A stretch of 64,000 nucleotides of DNA, taken from positions 151,576-215,575 of the forward strand of contig JACRQG010000037.1 of NCBI GenBank assembly GCA_016222805.1, read 5' to 3'. The position numbers and the translations under genes are program-made. The notes below the pieces were generated by a model. That model searched no databases and was not told where the DNA came from. It saw nothing but the letters and a program-made list of their open reading frames with translations. Position 1 is the first letter of the stretch. Each line of letters starts with the position of its first letter. Shown here piece after piece: positions 26,301 to 34,224 of the stretch. This DNA comes from Verrucomicrobiota bacterium (GTDB lineage: Bacteria; Verrucomicrobiota; Verrucomicrobiia; Opitutales; Opitutaceae).

Positions 26301-27203
26301 TACCGAAGGGACGAGGATATTACGAAGGATCCTTCCGCCAAAACCAACGGCGACCGCATATTGATCGCTCGCGGTGATGGCGATCAGCAGTTCGGTCGCG
26401 CCGGTGGGATGCGGCGTCCATGCGCTCCCATCGAACGAGGTGAAAATGGAGCCGTGGGCGTCGACGCCAACGAACTGATTGTTGAAGTAACCAACGCCAT
26501 GGAGGTAGTTGACAGCGGTGGAGTGCGCGGTCCAGTCGATGGCGTTGGGCGAGGTGCAGGTCGTGCCAGGGCCACCGACGGCGACGAAGAGACCGCGACC
26601 GGCGGCAATGCTCTCGAGGAAGATCGAGGTTTTCGTCGACCGTGGAATGAAGGTTGCGCCGTCGATCGTCGTCTGGATCGTGCCGCCCGCGCCGGTAATG
26701 ACGAAGAGTGGCGCGGAGTAGACGAGGCCGCGGAGTTGCACGGCGCGTGCCGTCGGGTGAAAGGTCCACGCGGTCCCGTCCGGTGAGTTCCAGCTTCCGC
26801 CGCCCTCGTCGATGGCAAGGAAGAAACCGTTGCCGTAGGCGACAGCGTTGATGCGCGTGCCGCCGGTGCGACGCGTGGTCCATGCGATGCCGTCGGGCGA
26901 AGTTAGAATCGTGCCCTGATCGCCAACCACGACAAAGAGACCGTTGCCGTAGGCGACGCCAACGAGCCAGAGCGTGTTGCCCGAAACGCGTTTTGTCCAC
27001 TGGAGGCCATCAGGCGACGTGAGAATCATGCCGCCTTCGCCAACAGCGACGAACTGGCCGGCACCGCAGCATACACTCCAGAGGTTTTGCGTGGTGGGCG
27101 ACGTGGCGGGCGTCCAACTTTCCTGCGCGTGAAGTGAGCTGCCGAAAACCAGAATGAGCGCAGTAAGATGGCACGTCAGCAATCCGGCGATTTTCGTCGG
27201 CAT
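23364..27203 (-). CDS. Very large exported repeat protein (Ycf48-like and delta-60 repeats)
   Basis: 1279 residues from ATG 27203 with a signal peptide (HLTALILVFGSSLHAQ); upstream in-frame starts at 27245 and 27254 also exist. Residues about 28-310 are propeller repeats of the form YGNGxFVAVG..G.I.TSPDG..WT. Residues about 315-1020 are delta-60 repeats (LQPDGKxLVGG.F...RLNxDGSLDxTF). The C-terminus has two ~125-residue domains beginning LLNISTRGN and MVNISTQGN, each ending VALVEVYD/E. The whole is predicted extracellular, perhaps adhesive or scaffolding. It has no sorting tail. GC is lower than in the flanking metabolic genes. A decayed transposase lies just upstream. Confidence 0.8.
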   Translation of the reverse strand: MPTKIAGLLTCHLTALILVFGSSLHAQESWTPATSPTTQNLWSVCCGAGQFVAVGEGGMILTSPDGLQWTKRVSGNTLWLVGVAYGNGLFVVVGDQGTILTSPDGIAWTTRRTGGTRINAVAYGNGFFLAIDEGGGSWNSPDGTAWTFHPTARAVQLRGLVYSAPLFVITGAGGTIQTTIDGATFIPRSTKTSIFLESIAAGRGLFVAVGGPGTTCTSPNAIDWTAHSTAVNYLHGVGYFNNQFVGVDAHGSIFTSFDGSAWTPHPTGATELLIAITASDQYAVAVGFGGRILRNILVPSVRLDPRFSPVVSDGRAAGSFTALQPDGKVLADSARVRYNADGSRDITYTPGFVAGLVRTATVAPDGKIILQISPDSGADTLTQLNPDGSFDRTLVPSFDGTLAQIQPDGKLLVFGSLRNLNLIRPNRIARLNRDGSIDTTFDPGFGPDFGIATVALRSDGKIMVGGSFRTFDKMRRPFLARLNPSGTVDQTFTAAVGGAVTCALATPSGKVVAVNAGELLQLNSDGSLDRIIGRIMGGTRDIYTLALQPDGHVLVGGGFTHFNGLARRNLVRVNPDGSLDPAFDASSVLRNSTHDVYALAAQSDGRILFAQRQSTRLLRLNANGSTDVTFNPGEPNPPALLHTAIQSDARILLVGTFAAVNGVARDGLARLNADGSLDVNFIPSAPLFWRDKLRDPTPLNVRVIAAPDGSVIVAGDIVGVGDATRDSVARFSNSGSLDATLNPTLNGGATVVSATALSDGRIVIGGSFSSVNGVPRNNIAAFLTSGALDPGFAAAAGTNGTVRQLSVRPRGGVVMVGEFTSVGSERRHGITALTASGAVDPSFVPSQLVSGDEVHAIASLPDGGLVVAMPSQYTTSARPRTQLRRLTATGEIDPSFVFSLDVNGSFTSMTADAQGRVIAGFSVFDRLTSGAPGIAHYLLLRFASTGAVDATFNVGAGPAGSVTSLGFAPDGTLYAAGPFSRFDDLPAGSVTRLCFDAAPSPSSQLLNISTRGNSDNLTAGFVIVGSTPKTVLVRAVGPSLRAFGVTGPIDDPVITLSRTSGGVTQVGSNNNWSGTPTYKDPVDVGFDIKQTSARVGAFRLDSNLDAALLATLPPGAYTAQVSSAVGSARRGVALVEVYDANIFPADRRMVNISTQGNVAPGEHTLIAGFVISGTDLKQVLIRAAGPGLTSFIVTGTLADPVLTVADNTGATVVANNDWGTNTNAIDIALAATKVGAFPFAAGSRDAAALVSLKPGAYTALVTGADGATGVALVEVYEVR

Positions 27204-27379
27204 TGGCAGGAGTCGAGTACAACGGGTGCTGTTGGGGCGGTTCATTTCTCCCACACGACCGGATCATCACAGCGTGAATAGCCCACCATCGGAAAACGAG
27301 GACCTCGACGGCGATAGTGTGCTTTAACCTCAGCCAAAAGGCGATGTTGATTTGGTGCGCGAGCCCCAAGGGGTCATGG

Positions 27380-28181
27380 TGAGCCATTGCCAGCGCCGCT
27401 CTGAACTCGCGCCTGTCGGCGCCGCCCGCACGCCGGAACCGGCGCACCCACTGCGTTACACCGCCGGGCCGGCCCAGGGCCAGACGCTCCGCGAGCCAAC
27501 CGTTCGAAACGGAGGTCGTCGCCCTTAACCACGCGGCGAACCTCACCCGTTCCGGCGCGGATTTCTTCGCTGGCAGCCGGTGCAGGGCTACGCCCAGAGC
27601 CGTGGCGGCCAACCCCAACTCTTCCTCCCGCAACGCCGACCGGGCCTCACGTGGCGCGGCGCGATCCGCCCCGAGCAAGTCGAACCGGTCCTGCCCGCAC
27701 CCAACTGCGCGAACTCCTCCTTCAAGTCCGCGCGAAACCCCGCCGAACCGATCGCCCATCCCCGGCTCAACCAGCCAAACTTCTCCTCGCGTCGCCGCGC
27801 GTCCTCCTCTGCCCGGACCGCCAGGTAGGCGAGTTACCGCTGCCAGCCCGCTTTCATGTCCGGCAATGCTCCGCTCTCAACCAGCGTCGTCTCCGCCACC
27901 CGCCAGGCCGGTCGCTTGCCCCCCCACGAACAGCGGCAGGCTGCTCCCTCGGTAGGTGAGCCATTGCTCCGCCGTGACCACCTTGGCCCGCACGGGATTG
28001 AGGTGAATGGAGGGCACCACTTCCGCCAGCGAGAGCCCTGGCTCGACGTGCAGCGCCGTGCAACCCTCTTGAAACGGTCGGCCCGTCGCGTCTGGCGCCG
28101 CAGACAACGCGCGCCGATAGTTTCCTCGGTTGCTGACGTGGTGACACGCCCCCGCCCTCTCGACCGGCAGTATCGTGGCAT
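27380..28181 (-). pseudogene. REP-associated tyrosine transposase (Y1_Tnp), decayed copy 1
   Basis: Fragments in several frames match a RAYT-type transposase: MPR start at 28181, HHVSNRGNYRRALSAA, then IHLNPVRAKVVTAEQW, and near the end TTSVSNGWLAERLALGRPGG. The segment that should carry the His-hydrophobic-His active site, between the two N-terminal motifs, is absent (roughly 70 codons). Several frameshifts are needed to read it through. It cannot encode an active enzyme. Bases 27477-28215 are repeated at 31511-32250. Confidence 0.8.
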
Positions 28182-28215
28182 CCCGGAAGAAGATCCCGAG
28201 TGGAGAAACGCGTCC
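27477..28215. repeat. Direct repeat, left copy, flanking the TIR-kinase gene at 28323
   Basis: About 739 bp, closely similar base for base to 31511-32250 in the same orientation, starting at GGGCCAGACGCTCCGCGAG in both. It consists of the decayed transposase. Confidence 0.85.
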
Positions 28216-28322
28216 AAAGTCCACCCATGACCCCGTTGGCTCGCGTTGGTAAAATTAGCCCTCGCCTCCCCAGGCTAGATTTCCAAGATTTCGCCGGCAG
28301 GCGATTCCGGCCGCCTATCCCG

Positions 28323-31300
28323 ATGGAAACCCACGCTCCGAAGGCGGTGTTCATCAGCTATGCGTCCCAAGATGCGGAAGCGGCGCGACGGATGGCGGAG
28401 GCCTTGAGTGCCGGCGGCGTCGAAGTCTGGTTCGACCAGAGTGAACTGCGTGGCGGCGATGCGTGGGACCAGAAGATCCGAAAGCAGATTCAGGCATGCG
28501 CGTTGTTCGTGCCCCTGATTTCCGCGGCGACGCAGACGCGGCTCGAGGGGTACTTCCGAATCGAATGGAACCTGGCCGCGCAACGGACCCATGCGATGGC
28601 TGCAGCAAGGCCGTTCCTGCTTCCGGTCGTGATCGACGCGACCCGCGATGCCGACGCCCATGTACCCCCGGAGTTCAAGACCGTGCAGTGGACCCGGGTT
28701 CCCACTGGGGAGGCGGCAACATTGTTCGTGCAGCGGGTGCAGGCGCTGCTCGCCAGCGGGTTGGTGGCTGGCGCCCCTGATCTGTCGGCGATGCGGGGCG
28801 CGGTGGTTGAGGAAAGAGCGGGCGACCGCCTCGGCCACTACCGACTGATCGAGAAGCTGGGCGAAGGCGGTTACGGTACGGTCTGGCTGGCTGAGCAGGA
28901 GGAACCGGTCCGCCGCCGCGTGGCGGTCAAGATCATCAAGCTGGGGATGGACACCAAGGAAGTGATCGCCCGGTTCGAGGTCGAGCGGCAGGCCCTCGCG
29001 CTGATGGATCATCCCAACATCGCCAAGGTTTTCGATGCGGGCGCTTCGGACACCGGCCGGCCGTATTTTGTGATGGAGTTGGTGCAGGGCGTACCGATCA
29101 CGGCCTTCTGCGACGAACGGAAGCTCTCCACGACGGCGCGACTGGAACTACTCATCCAAGTCTGCCACGCGGTTCAACATGCGCATCAAAAGGGGATCAT
29201 TCATCGCGACCTCAAGCCGTCGAACATCCTCGTTGCGTTGCACGATGATCTGCCGGTGCCAAAGGTGATCGACTTCGGTGTGGCGAAGGCCACCGCCGGG
29301 CGGCTGACGGATCAAACTCTCTATACGACCGTCGAACATTTCATCGGCACGCCGGCCTACATGAGCCCGGAGCAGGCGCAGGTAAGCGTGGTCGACATCG
29401 ACACGCGATCCGACATCTATTCGCTCGGGGTCCTCCTCTACGAACTGCTCACCGGGCGGACGCCGTTTGATACCGCCGAACTTCTCAAGGTCGGGCTCGA
29501 CGAAATGCGCCGGCACATTCGCGAGGTGGACCCGCCACGGCCCTCGACGCGCCTGAGCACCCTTCAAGGGGATGCCCTCAGTACGACGGCGCAGCGGCGG
29601 CAGATCCCGGTGCCCAAACTGCTCAGTCTCGTACGCGGTGACCTCGACTGGATTGTGATGCGCTGCCTGGAGAAGGACCGGGCGCGGCGGTATGAGACGG
29701 CCAACGGACTGGCGGCGGACCTCACGCGACACCTGCATCACGAGCCGGTGTCAGCTTGCCCGCCGTCACAGTGGTATCGACTGCGAAAGCTCGTCCGGCG
29801 CAACAAACTGGCCTTCGCTGCCGGTGCAGCAGTCGCTGCCGCGCTCGTGCTCGGCATGGTGGTGAGCACCTGGCAGGCGGTGCGGGCCAGCCGGGCGGAA
29901 CGAACCGCCCGGACCGAGGCGAAACGGGCCGATGACGAGGCAGCCGTATCAAAAGCGGTGAACGAGTTTCTGGTTAATGACCTCCTGAAACAGGCCGACA
30001 GCCGGGCGCAAGCGGACGCCAAGACGGCACCCAATCCCGATCTCAAGGTGCGGGAGGCATTGGACCGCGCCGGGGAGAAGGTGGGCGAGCGATTCGAGGA
30101 TCACCCACTCACCGAGGCGGCAGTGCGTGAGGCGATCGGTTCGGCCTACACCGGCGTCGGAGACTATGCCAAGGCCTCACGGCACTACGAACGTACGCTG
30201 CAACTGCGGAAACGCCTCCTCGGTGCCGAGCACCCCAGCACCGCTTCGGCCATGAACAATCTCGCGAGCGCGAATCTGTTCCAAGGCAGGTACGCGGAGG
30301 CCGCGGCGCTCCATGCCCAAACGTTGGAAATTCAGAAGCGCGTGCTCGGCCCGGAGCATCGTGACACACTTTCATCGGCGGGCAATCTGGCCAACGTGTA
30401 CTACAGCCAAGGCAAGGAGGCGGAGGCTGCGGCGCTCCATACCCAAACGTTGGAAATCAAGAAGCGCGTGCTCGGCCCGGACCATCCCGACACGCTCACG
30501 TCGATGAACAATCTGGCGCTCGCGTACTACAGCCAAGGCAAGGATGCCGAGGCGGCGGCGCTCCATGCCCAGACCTTGGAAATCAGGAAGCGGGTGCTCG
30601 GCCCGGAGCACCCCAACACGCTCGTGTCGATGACCAATCTGGGCAGCGTCTACTATCGCCAAGGCAAGGATGCCGAAGCCGCCGCACTCCATGCTGAGAC
30701 GCTGGAGATCAAGAAGCGCGTGCTAGGCCCGGACCATCCCGATACCCTCTCATCGACGAGCAACCTGGCCAGCGTGTACTACAGCCAGGGCAGGTATGCC
30801 GAGGCCGCAGCGCTCCACGCCCAGACCCTGGAGAGGAGGAGGCGCGTGCTCGGCCCGGAGCATCCCAACACGCTCGTATCGATGAGCAACCTGGCGCTCG
30901 CGTACGACAGCCAAGGCAAGGATGCCGAGGCGGCGGCGCTGCATGCCCAGACGCTGGAGACCAGGAAGCGCGTGCTCGGTCCGGAGCATCCCGACACGCT
31001 CATGTCGATGAACCATCTGGCGAACTTCTATCAAAAGGTGAAAGATTTCCCGAAGGCCGAAACGCTCCATCGTGAGCGGCTGGAGCTTACGCTGCAGAAG
31101 GAGGGAGCCGATTCTTCGAGCGCCGCCTCCGCTCGGGCGGCGTTGGGGAGAAATCTCCTCGCTCAGCAAAAGTTTGCCGGCGCTGAGCCGTTGGTTCGCG
31201 AAGCCCTTGCGATCCGCGAAAGAAAATCACCCGACAGCTGGCAGACCTTCAATGCCCGCTGCCTGCTTGGTCGGGCGTTGGTTGGTCAGAAGAATTTCGC

Positions 31301-31511
31301 CGCGGCCGAACCGCACCTCGTCTCCGGCTACGAGGGGATGAAACAGCGCGAGTCGACATTCCGGGCCGGCGGCAAGGTGTTCCTGAAAGAATCCCTCGAA
31401 TACCTCGTCGGACTTTACACCGACTGGGGTAAACCCGACCAAGCCGCCGAGTGGCAGAGGAAACTCGACGCGTTCGACGCGGCAGAGGCAAAGCAGCAGT
31501 CTCCAAAGTAG
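28323..31511 (+). CDS. TIR-domain / Ser-Thr kinase / transmembrane / TPR protein
   Basis: 1062 residues from ATG 28323 (upstream in-frame codons look non-native). Residues 7-145 are a TIR domain (AVFISYASQDAEAARRMA), with Glu81 of EWNLA at the place of the usual NADase glutamate. Residues 173-475 form a complete Hanks-type kinase: GEGGYG, Lys203 in VAVKII, HRD 294-296, DFG 317-319, SPE 348-350. A single membrane helix spans about 497-516. The rest is an outer or periplasmic tetratricopeptide region with six near-identical 42-residue units (655-906). It probably senses a ligand or partner through the TPR part and signals through the kinase and TIR inside. The gene lies between direct repeats, and its stop codon overlaps the right repeat by one base. 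Confidence 0.88.
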   Translation: METHAPKAVFISYASQDAEAARRMAEALSAGGVEVWFDQSELRGGDAWDQKIRKQIQACALFVPLISAATQTRLEGYFRIEWNLAAQRTHAMAAARPFLLPVVIDATRDADAHVPPEFKTVQWTRVPTGEAATLFVQRVQALLASGLVAGAPDLSAMRGAVVEERAGDRLGHYRLIEKLGEGGYGTVWLAEQEEPVRRRVAVKIIKLGMDTKEVIARFEVERQALALMDHPNIAKVFDAGASDTGRPYFVMELVQGVPITAFCDERKLSTTARLELLIQVCHAVQHAHQKGIIHRDLKPSNILVALHDDLPVPKVIDFGVAKATAGRLTDQTLYTTVEHFIGTPAYMSPEQAQVSVVDIDTRSDIYSLGVLLYELLTGRTPFDTAELLKVGLDEMRRHIREVDPPRPSTRLSTLQGDALSTTAQRRQIPVPKLLSLVRGDLDWIVMRCLEKDRARRYETANGLAADLTRHLHHEPVSACPPSQWYRLRKLVRRNKLAFAAGAAVAAALVLGMVVSTWQAVRASRAERTARTEAKRADDEAAVSKAVNEFLVNDLLKQADSRAQADAKTAPNPDLKVREALDRAGEKVGERFEDHPLTEAAVREAIGSAYTGVGDYAKASRHYERTLQLRKRLLGAEHPSTASAMNNLASANLFQGRYAEAAALHAQTLEIQKRVLGPEHRDTLSSAGNLANVYYSQGKEAEAAALHTQTLEIKKRVLGPDHPDTLTSMNNLALAYYSQGKDAEAAALHAQTLEIRKRVLGPEHPNTLVSMTNLGSVYYRQGKDAEAAALHAETLEIKKRVLGPDHPDTLSSTSNLASVYYSQGRYAEAAALHAQTLERRRRVLGPEHPNTLVSMSNLALAYDSQGKDAEAAALHAQTLETRKRVLGPEHPDTLMSMNHLANFYQKVKDFPKAETLHRERLELTLQKEGADSSSAASARAALGRNLLAQQKFAGAEPLVREALAIRERKSPDSWQTFNARCLLGRALVGQKNFAAAEPHLVSGYEGMKQRESTFRAGGKVFLKESLEYLVGLYTDWGKPDQAAEWQRKLDAFDAAEAKQQSPK
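30285..31040 (+). repeat. Six tandem 126-bp TPR-coding repeats
   Basis: Each unit encodes G(K/R)xAEAAALHxQTLE..RVLGPxHPxTL and ends in a YxxQ-type helix. The units are nearly identical in DNA as well as protein, so copy number may change by slippage or recombination. Confidence 0.9.
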
Positions 31512-32250
31512 GGCCAGACGCTCCGCGAGCCAACCGTTCGAAACGGAGGTCGTCGCCTTCAACCACGCGGCGAGCTTCGCCCTGTCCGACGCGGACCTAT
31601 TCGCTGGCATCCGGTGCAGAGCGACGCCCAGAGCCATGGCGGCCAACCTCAACTCTTCCTTCCGCAACGCCGACCGGGCCTCGCGTGGCGCGGCGCGATC
31701 CGCCCCGAGCAAGTCGAACCGGTCCTGCCCGCACCCAACTGCGCGAACTCCTCCTACAAGTCCGCGCGAAACCCCGCCGAACCGATCGCCCATCCCCGGC
31801 TCAACCAGCCAAACTTCTCCTCGCGTCGCCGCGCGTCCTCCTCTGCCCGGACCGCGAGGTAGGCGAGTTACCGCTGCCAGCCCGCTTTTATGTCCGGCAA
31901 TGCTCCGCTCTCAACCAGCGTCGTCTCCGCCACCCGCGAAGCCGGTCGCCTCCCCACCACGAACAGCGGCAGGCTGCTCCCTCGGCTGGCGAGCCGTTGC
32001 TCCGCCGTGACCACCTTGGCCCGCACGGGATTGAGGTGAATGGAGGGCACCACTTCCGCCAGCGAGAGCCCTGGCTCGACGTGCAGCGCCGTGCAACCCC
32101 CTTGAAACGGTCGGCCCGTCGCGTCTGGCGCCGCAGACAACGCGCGCCGATAGTGCCCTCGGTTGATGACGTCGTAACACGCCCCCCTCCAACTCGACCC
32201 GCAGTATCCGTGGCATCACGGAAGAAGATCCGGAATAGAGGAACGTGTCC
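31511..32250. repeat. Direct repeat, right copy, flanking the TIR-kinase gene
   Basis: Second copy of 27477-28215 in the same orientation. It begins at the last base of the kinase stop codon. Confidence 0.85.
31512..32216 (-). pseudogene. REP-associated tyrosine transposase, decayed copy 2 (3' truncated)
   Basis: It opens MPRILRVELEG at 32216, shifts frame, and continues in fragments with IHLNPVRAKVVTAEQR and TTSVSNGWLAERLAL, where it is cut off at the kinase gene. It lacks the same internal segment as copy 1, so the two descend from one already-deleted ancestor. Confidence 0.8.
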
Positions 32251-32544
32251 CAAATCCACACCTGGGCTCGCCCCGACATGATTCCGTTATCCCGAGTCCG
32301 ATCCAACCCCGGCAGTGTCCATCCGCCTTCCAGGAAGGACAGCGGGGGGGTGAAGACGTGAATGTCCACCCTGTCCGCAGTCAAGAAACGCCCGAAGTCG
32401 GACTCGCACAGCCGAAACCCGTTGATGCCCACCGGTGCGAAAAGTGATCAATGCGAGGCTGGATCCCGGCCCACGCCCCCCAAATTACGGATCCGACTTC
32501 GTTACGCCTTGCTGGAGGACTTGCGGCCTCCAGGAAAACCCCGA

Positions 32545-32697
32545 TCAGAACTGGGCCTTAATCCCGGCAGTCCAAACGGGAACATAGACGGAGCGCAGGA
32601 CGTTCTTCGCGATATCGGGTGTGGTCGGGCTATAGACCTGGAGGCTTTGCGTGCGGCCGCTGATCTCGCGGCCGTTGATGAAAGCGGACCAAAAGGG
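32545..32697 (-). pseudogene. 3' remnant of a TonB-dependent receptor gene
   Basis: Fifty codons before the stop at 32545 read FINGREISGRTQSLQVYS, then VLRSVYVPVWTAGIKAQF, a typical last-strand ending of verrucomicrobial receptors. The frame meets TAA at 32698-32700. The rest of the gene is gone. Confidence 0.7.
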
Positions 32698-32853
32698 TTA
32701 GCCCTTTGTTTGTTGCTTCCGAGCGAACTTCCGCCGGCACCGTTGGTGCCGTGGAGTGACTGCGGTACCTTGATGGAGGCATTGGGAGAGCCCAGTCAGC
32801 GAACGGAACGTTCGGTTCACGGACCATAGGTTGCAGATTGGGATGCGAGCCAC

Positions 32854-32929
32854 CCGTCAAATTCGCGCAACCCCAGCCTGCCCCCTTTGGGCTGCCTGCC
32901 CGGCCCAAACACGAACGCAATTTGACGGG
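32854..32929. repeat. Stem-loop repeat CCGTCAAATT / AATTTGACGG
   Basis: The arms at 32854-32867 and 32916-32929 are complementary apart from one bulge. The loop is itself GC-rich and partly self-complementary (CCCTTTGGG, CCCGGCCCAAA). Its role is unknown. Confidence 0.45.
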
Positions 32930-33375
32930 GTTTCGACCCCGGGACTGTGCCGCTGACGTTCGTTGGCGAAACACGAAACGTTGGGATCGAGCAGCCGGGT
33001 GTTAGCCATGCGCAAGGCCCCCTTAGGGAGGACACTTGCACGAGTAGCAATCTGCGGGACAACCCGTCTGGTTCGTTCTCTCTCGACTTGCCCTTCACGA
33101 TTCACGTCGTGACCACGTCCGGCTCGCTCACTGCTGGCTCTACTGAGTGGCGATACCCATTCCGGAACCATCACACCCGTTGATCGATTCTCTGCATCTG
33201 CCAATCACGCTCCCCCGAAAGTCCAAAGCGAGACGATATAACGTCGGCTTTCCTTACGTCTTTTGATCACAGCAGCCAGCGTGCTATTAGGTATTGCTTT
33301 CGCTAACACCTGCAAGCCGTTTGGGTCCAATCGATATCACCTATTTCAGCAGTTATGCTGCTTTTGTCCTCCTGC

Positions 33376-33389
33376 GGCACAAATCCCGC
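33376..33389 (+). promoter_or_regulatory. Candidate sigma-54 promoter
   Basis: GGCACAAATCCCGC has GG and GC separated by exactly 10 nt, about 55 nt before the ATG at 33445. PEP-CTERM-type genes are sigma-54 controlled in some bacteria. A match this short can occur by chance. Confidence 0.25.
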
Positions 33390-33444
33390 TAATAGGGAAC
33401 GTCATTCGCTCGGCCGTTGCTTAGCTCCTTCCCCCCGAAGTTTT

Positions 33445-34176
33445 ATGAAAACTATCCCCAGCCCCGTTCTCCGCGACCTTCGCTTCGCGCACTCAGTTGC
33501 CCTCCCTGTCGCGAAGCTAGTCGGCTATCTCGCACCGTTGGTGTTCGCAATCGCAGCACATGCGCTGCCGATAGTATATTCTTTTGATTTTATCTCTAAT
33601 GGCAATCGCACGCACTTCAACGGCTTCGAGGCAATACCGACTGATCCATCAGGGCCATTCCCCGGTCAATTTTATAGTGGAGGTTCCGGCCCCTACGACG
33701 AAGACGGAATAAGGGTGCAACAAATCAATGGCGATCCAGGAAACAGCATTTCAGTTACACCGGAAGACCCACATACTGAGCATAAATGGTATCCTGATGG
33801 TGGCGATCATGGATATACCAAAATCACATTCGCTGACGGATCTGATTTCCAGGATGTCGGTTTCGTCACGTTCAGTGGCGGTGGCGCTTCCTTGGTTTTG
33901 TACTCCCTCTGGAAGGATGGAATTTTGGTTGCATCCGGATCCTCGCCGTTGGTTAACAACTTCTCCACTGGGAAAGGATACTTGGGGTTTTCCGGCGGTG
34001 GATTCGACGAGATCCATGTGAAAGATAACTATTCCGTAATTAACAACTATAATGCTCTTGGAATCGACAGCATTGAGACACAAGACTCTCAATCGACTCC
34101 CGATATATCCAAGACTTTTGGTTTGGTTCTATTCTCACTCGCCGGCCTTTTGGTTTTGCGTAGCAAGTTTTCTTGA
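33445..34176 (+). CDS. Exported protein with VPDS/PEP-CTERM-like sorting tail
   Basis: 243 residues from ATG 33445. The signal-like segment is VGYLAPLVFAIAAHALP. The body is beta-rich and resembles no family I know. The C-terminus is a sorting tail: TPDISK, a hydrophobic helix (FGLVLFSLAGLLVL) and a basic end RSKFS. This matches the verrucomicrobial VPDSG variant of PEP-CTERM, where an exosortase cleaves and anchors the protein; no exosortase is in the window. Codon use is noticeably AT-richer than in the surrounding genes. Confidence 0.7.
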   Translation: MKTIPSPVLRDLRFAHSVALPVAKLVGYLAPLVFAIAAHALPIVYSFDFISNGNRTHFNGFEAIPTDPSGPFPGQFYSGGSGPYDEDGIRVQQINGDPGNSISVTPEDPHTEHKWYPDGGDHGYTKITFADGSDFQDVGFVTFSGGGASLVLYSLWKDGILVASGSSPLVNNFSTGKGYLGFSGGGFDEIHVKDNYSVINNYNALGIDSIETQDSQSTPDISKTFGLVLFSLAGLLVLRSKFS

Positions 34177-34224
34177 TCGCATCCGCGCTCTCAACACGAC
34201 AGGAACGCAAATCGGACCTAGCAT

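Larger units (their letters stand above)
32698..33444. other. Gene-poor stretch upstream of VPDS-tail genes
   Basis: No gene recognised. It contains an inverted repeat at 32854-32929 (CCGTCAAATTCGCG against CGCAATTTGACGG) and a possible sigma-54 motif at 33376-33389. GC falls toward the right side. Confidence 0.4.

Noticed and set aside
28200..28322. Upstream extension of the first TIR-kinase
   Set aside because: The second TIR-kinase starts at the equivalent ATG directly before the TIR domain, and the extra 41 residues look non-coding.
30285..31040. CRISPR-like array
   Set aside because: The regular 126-bp units are TPR codons in one reading frame, with no spacers.
28323..31511. Calling the TIR-kinase a proven anti-phage defence gene
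   Set aside because: TIR domains occur in defence systems, but no partner effector or defence gene is adjacent and the TPR/kinase plan fits general signalling equally well.
32630..33204. Several 90-115 codon frames on the minus strand
   Set aside because: They overlap one another, match no family and cross a palindromic repeat.
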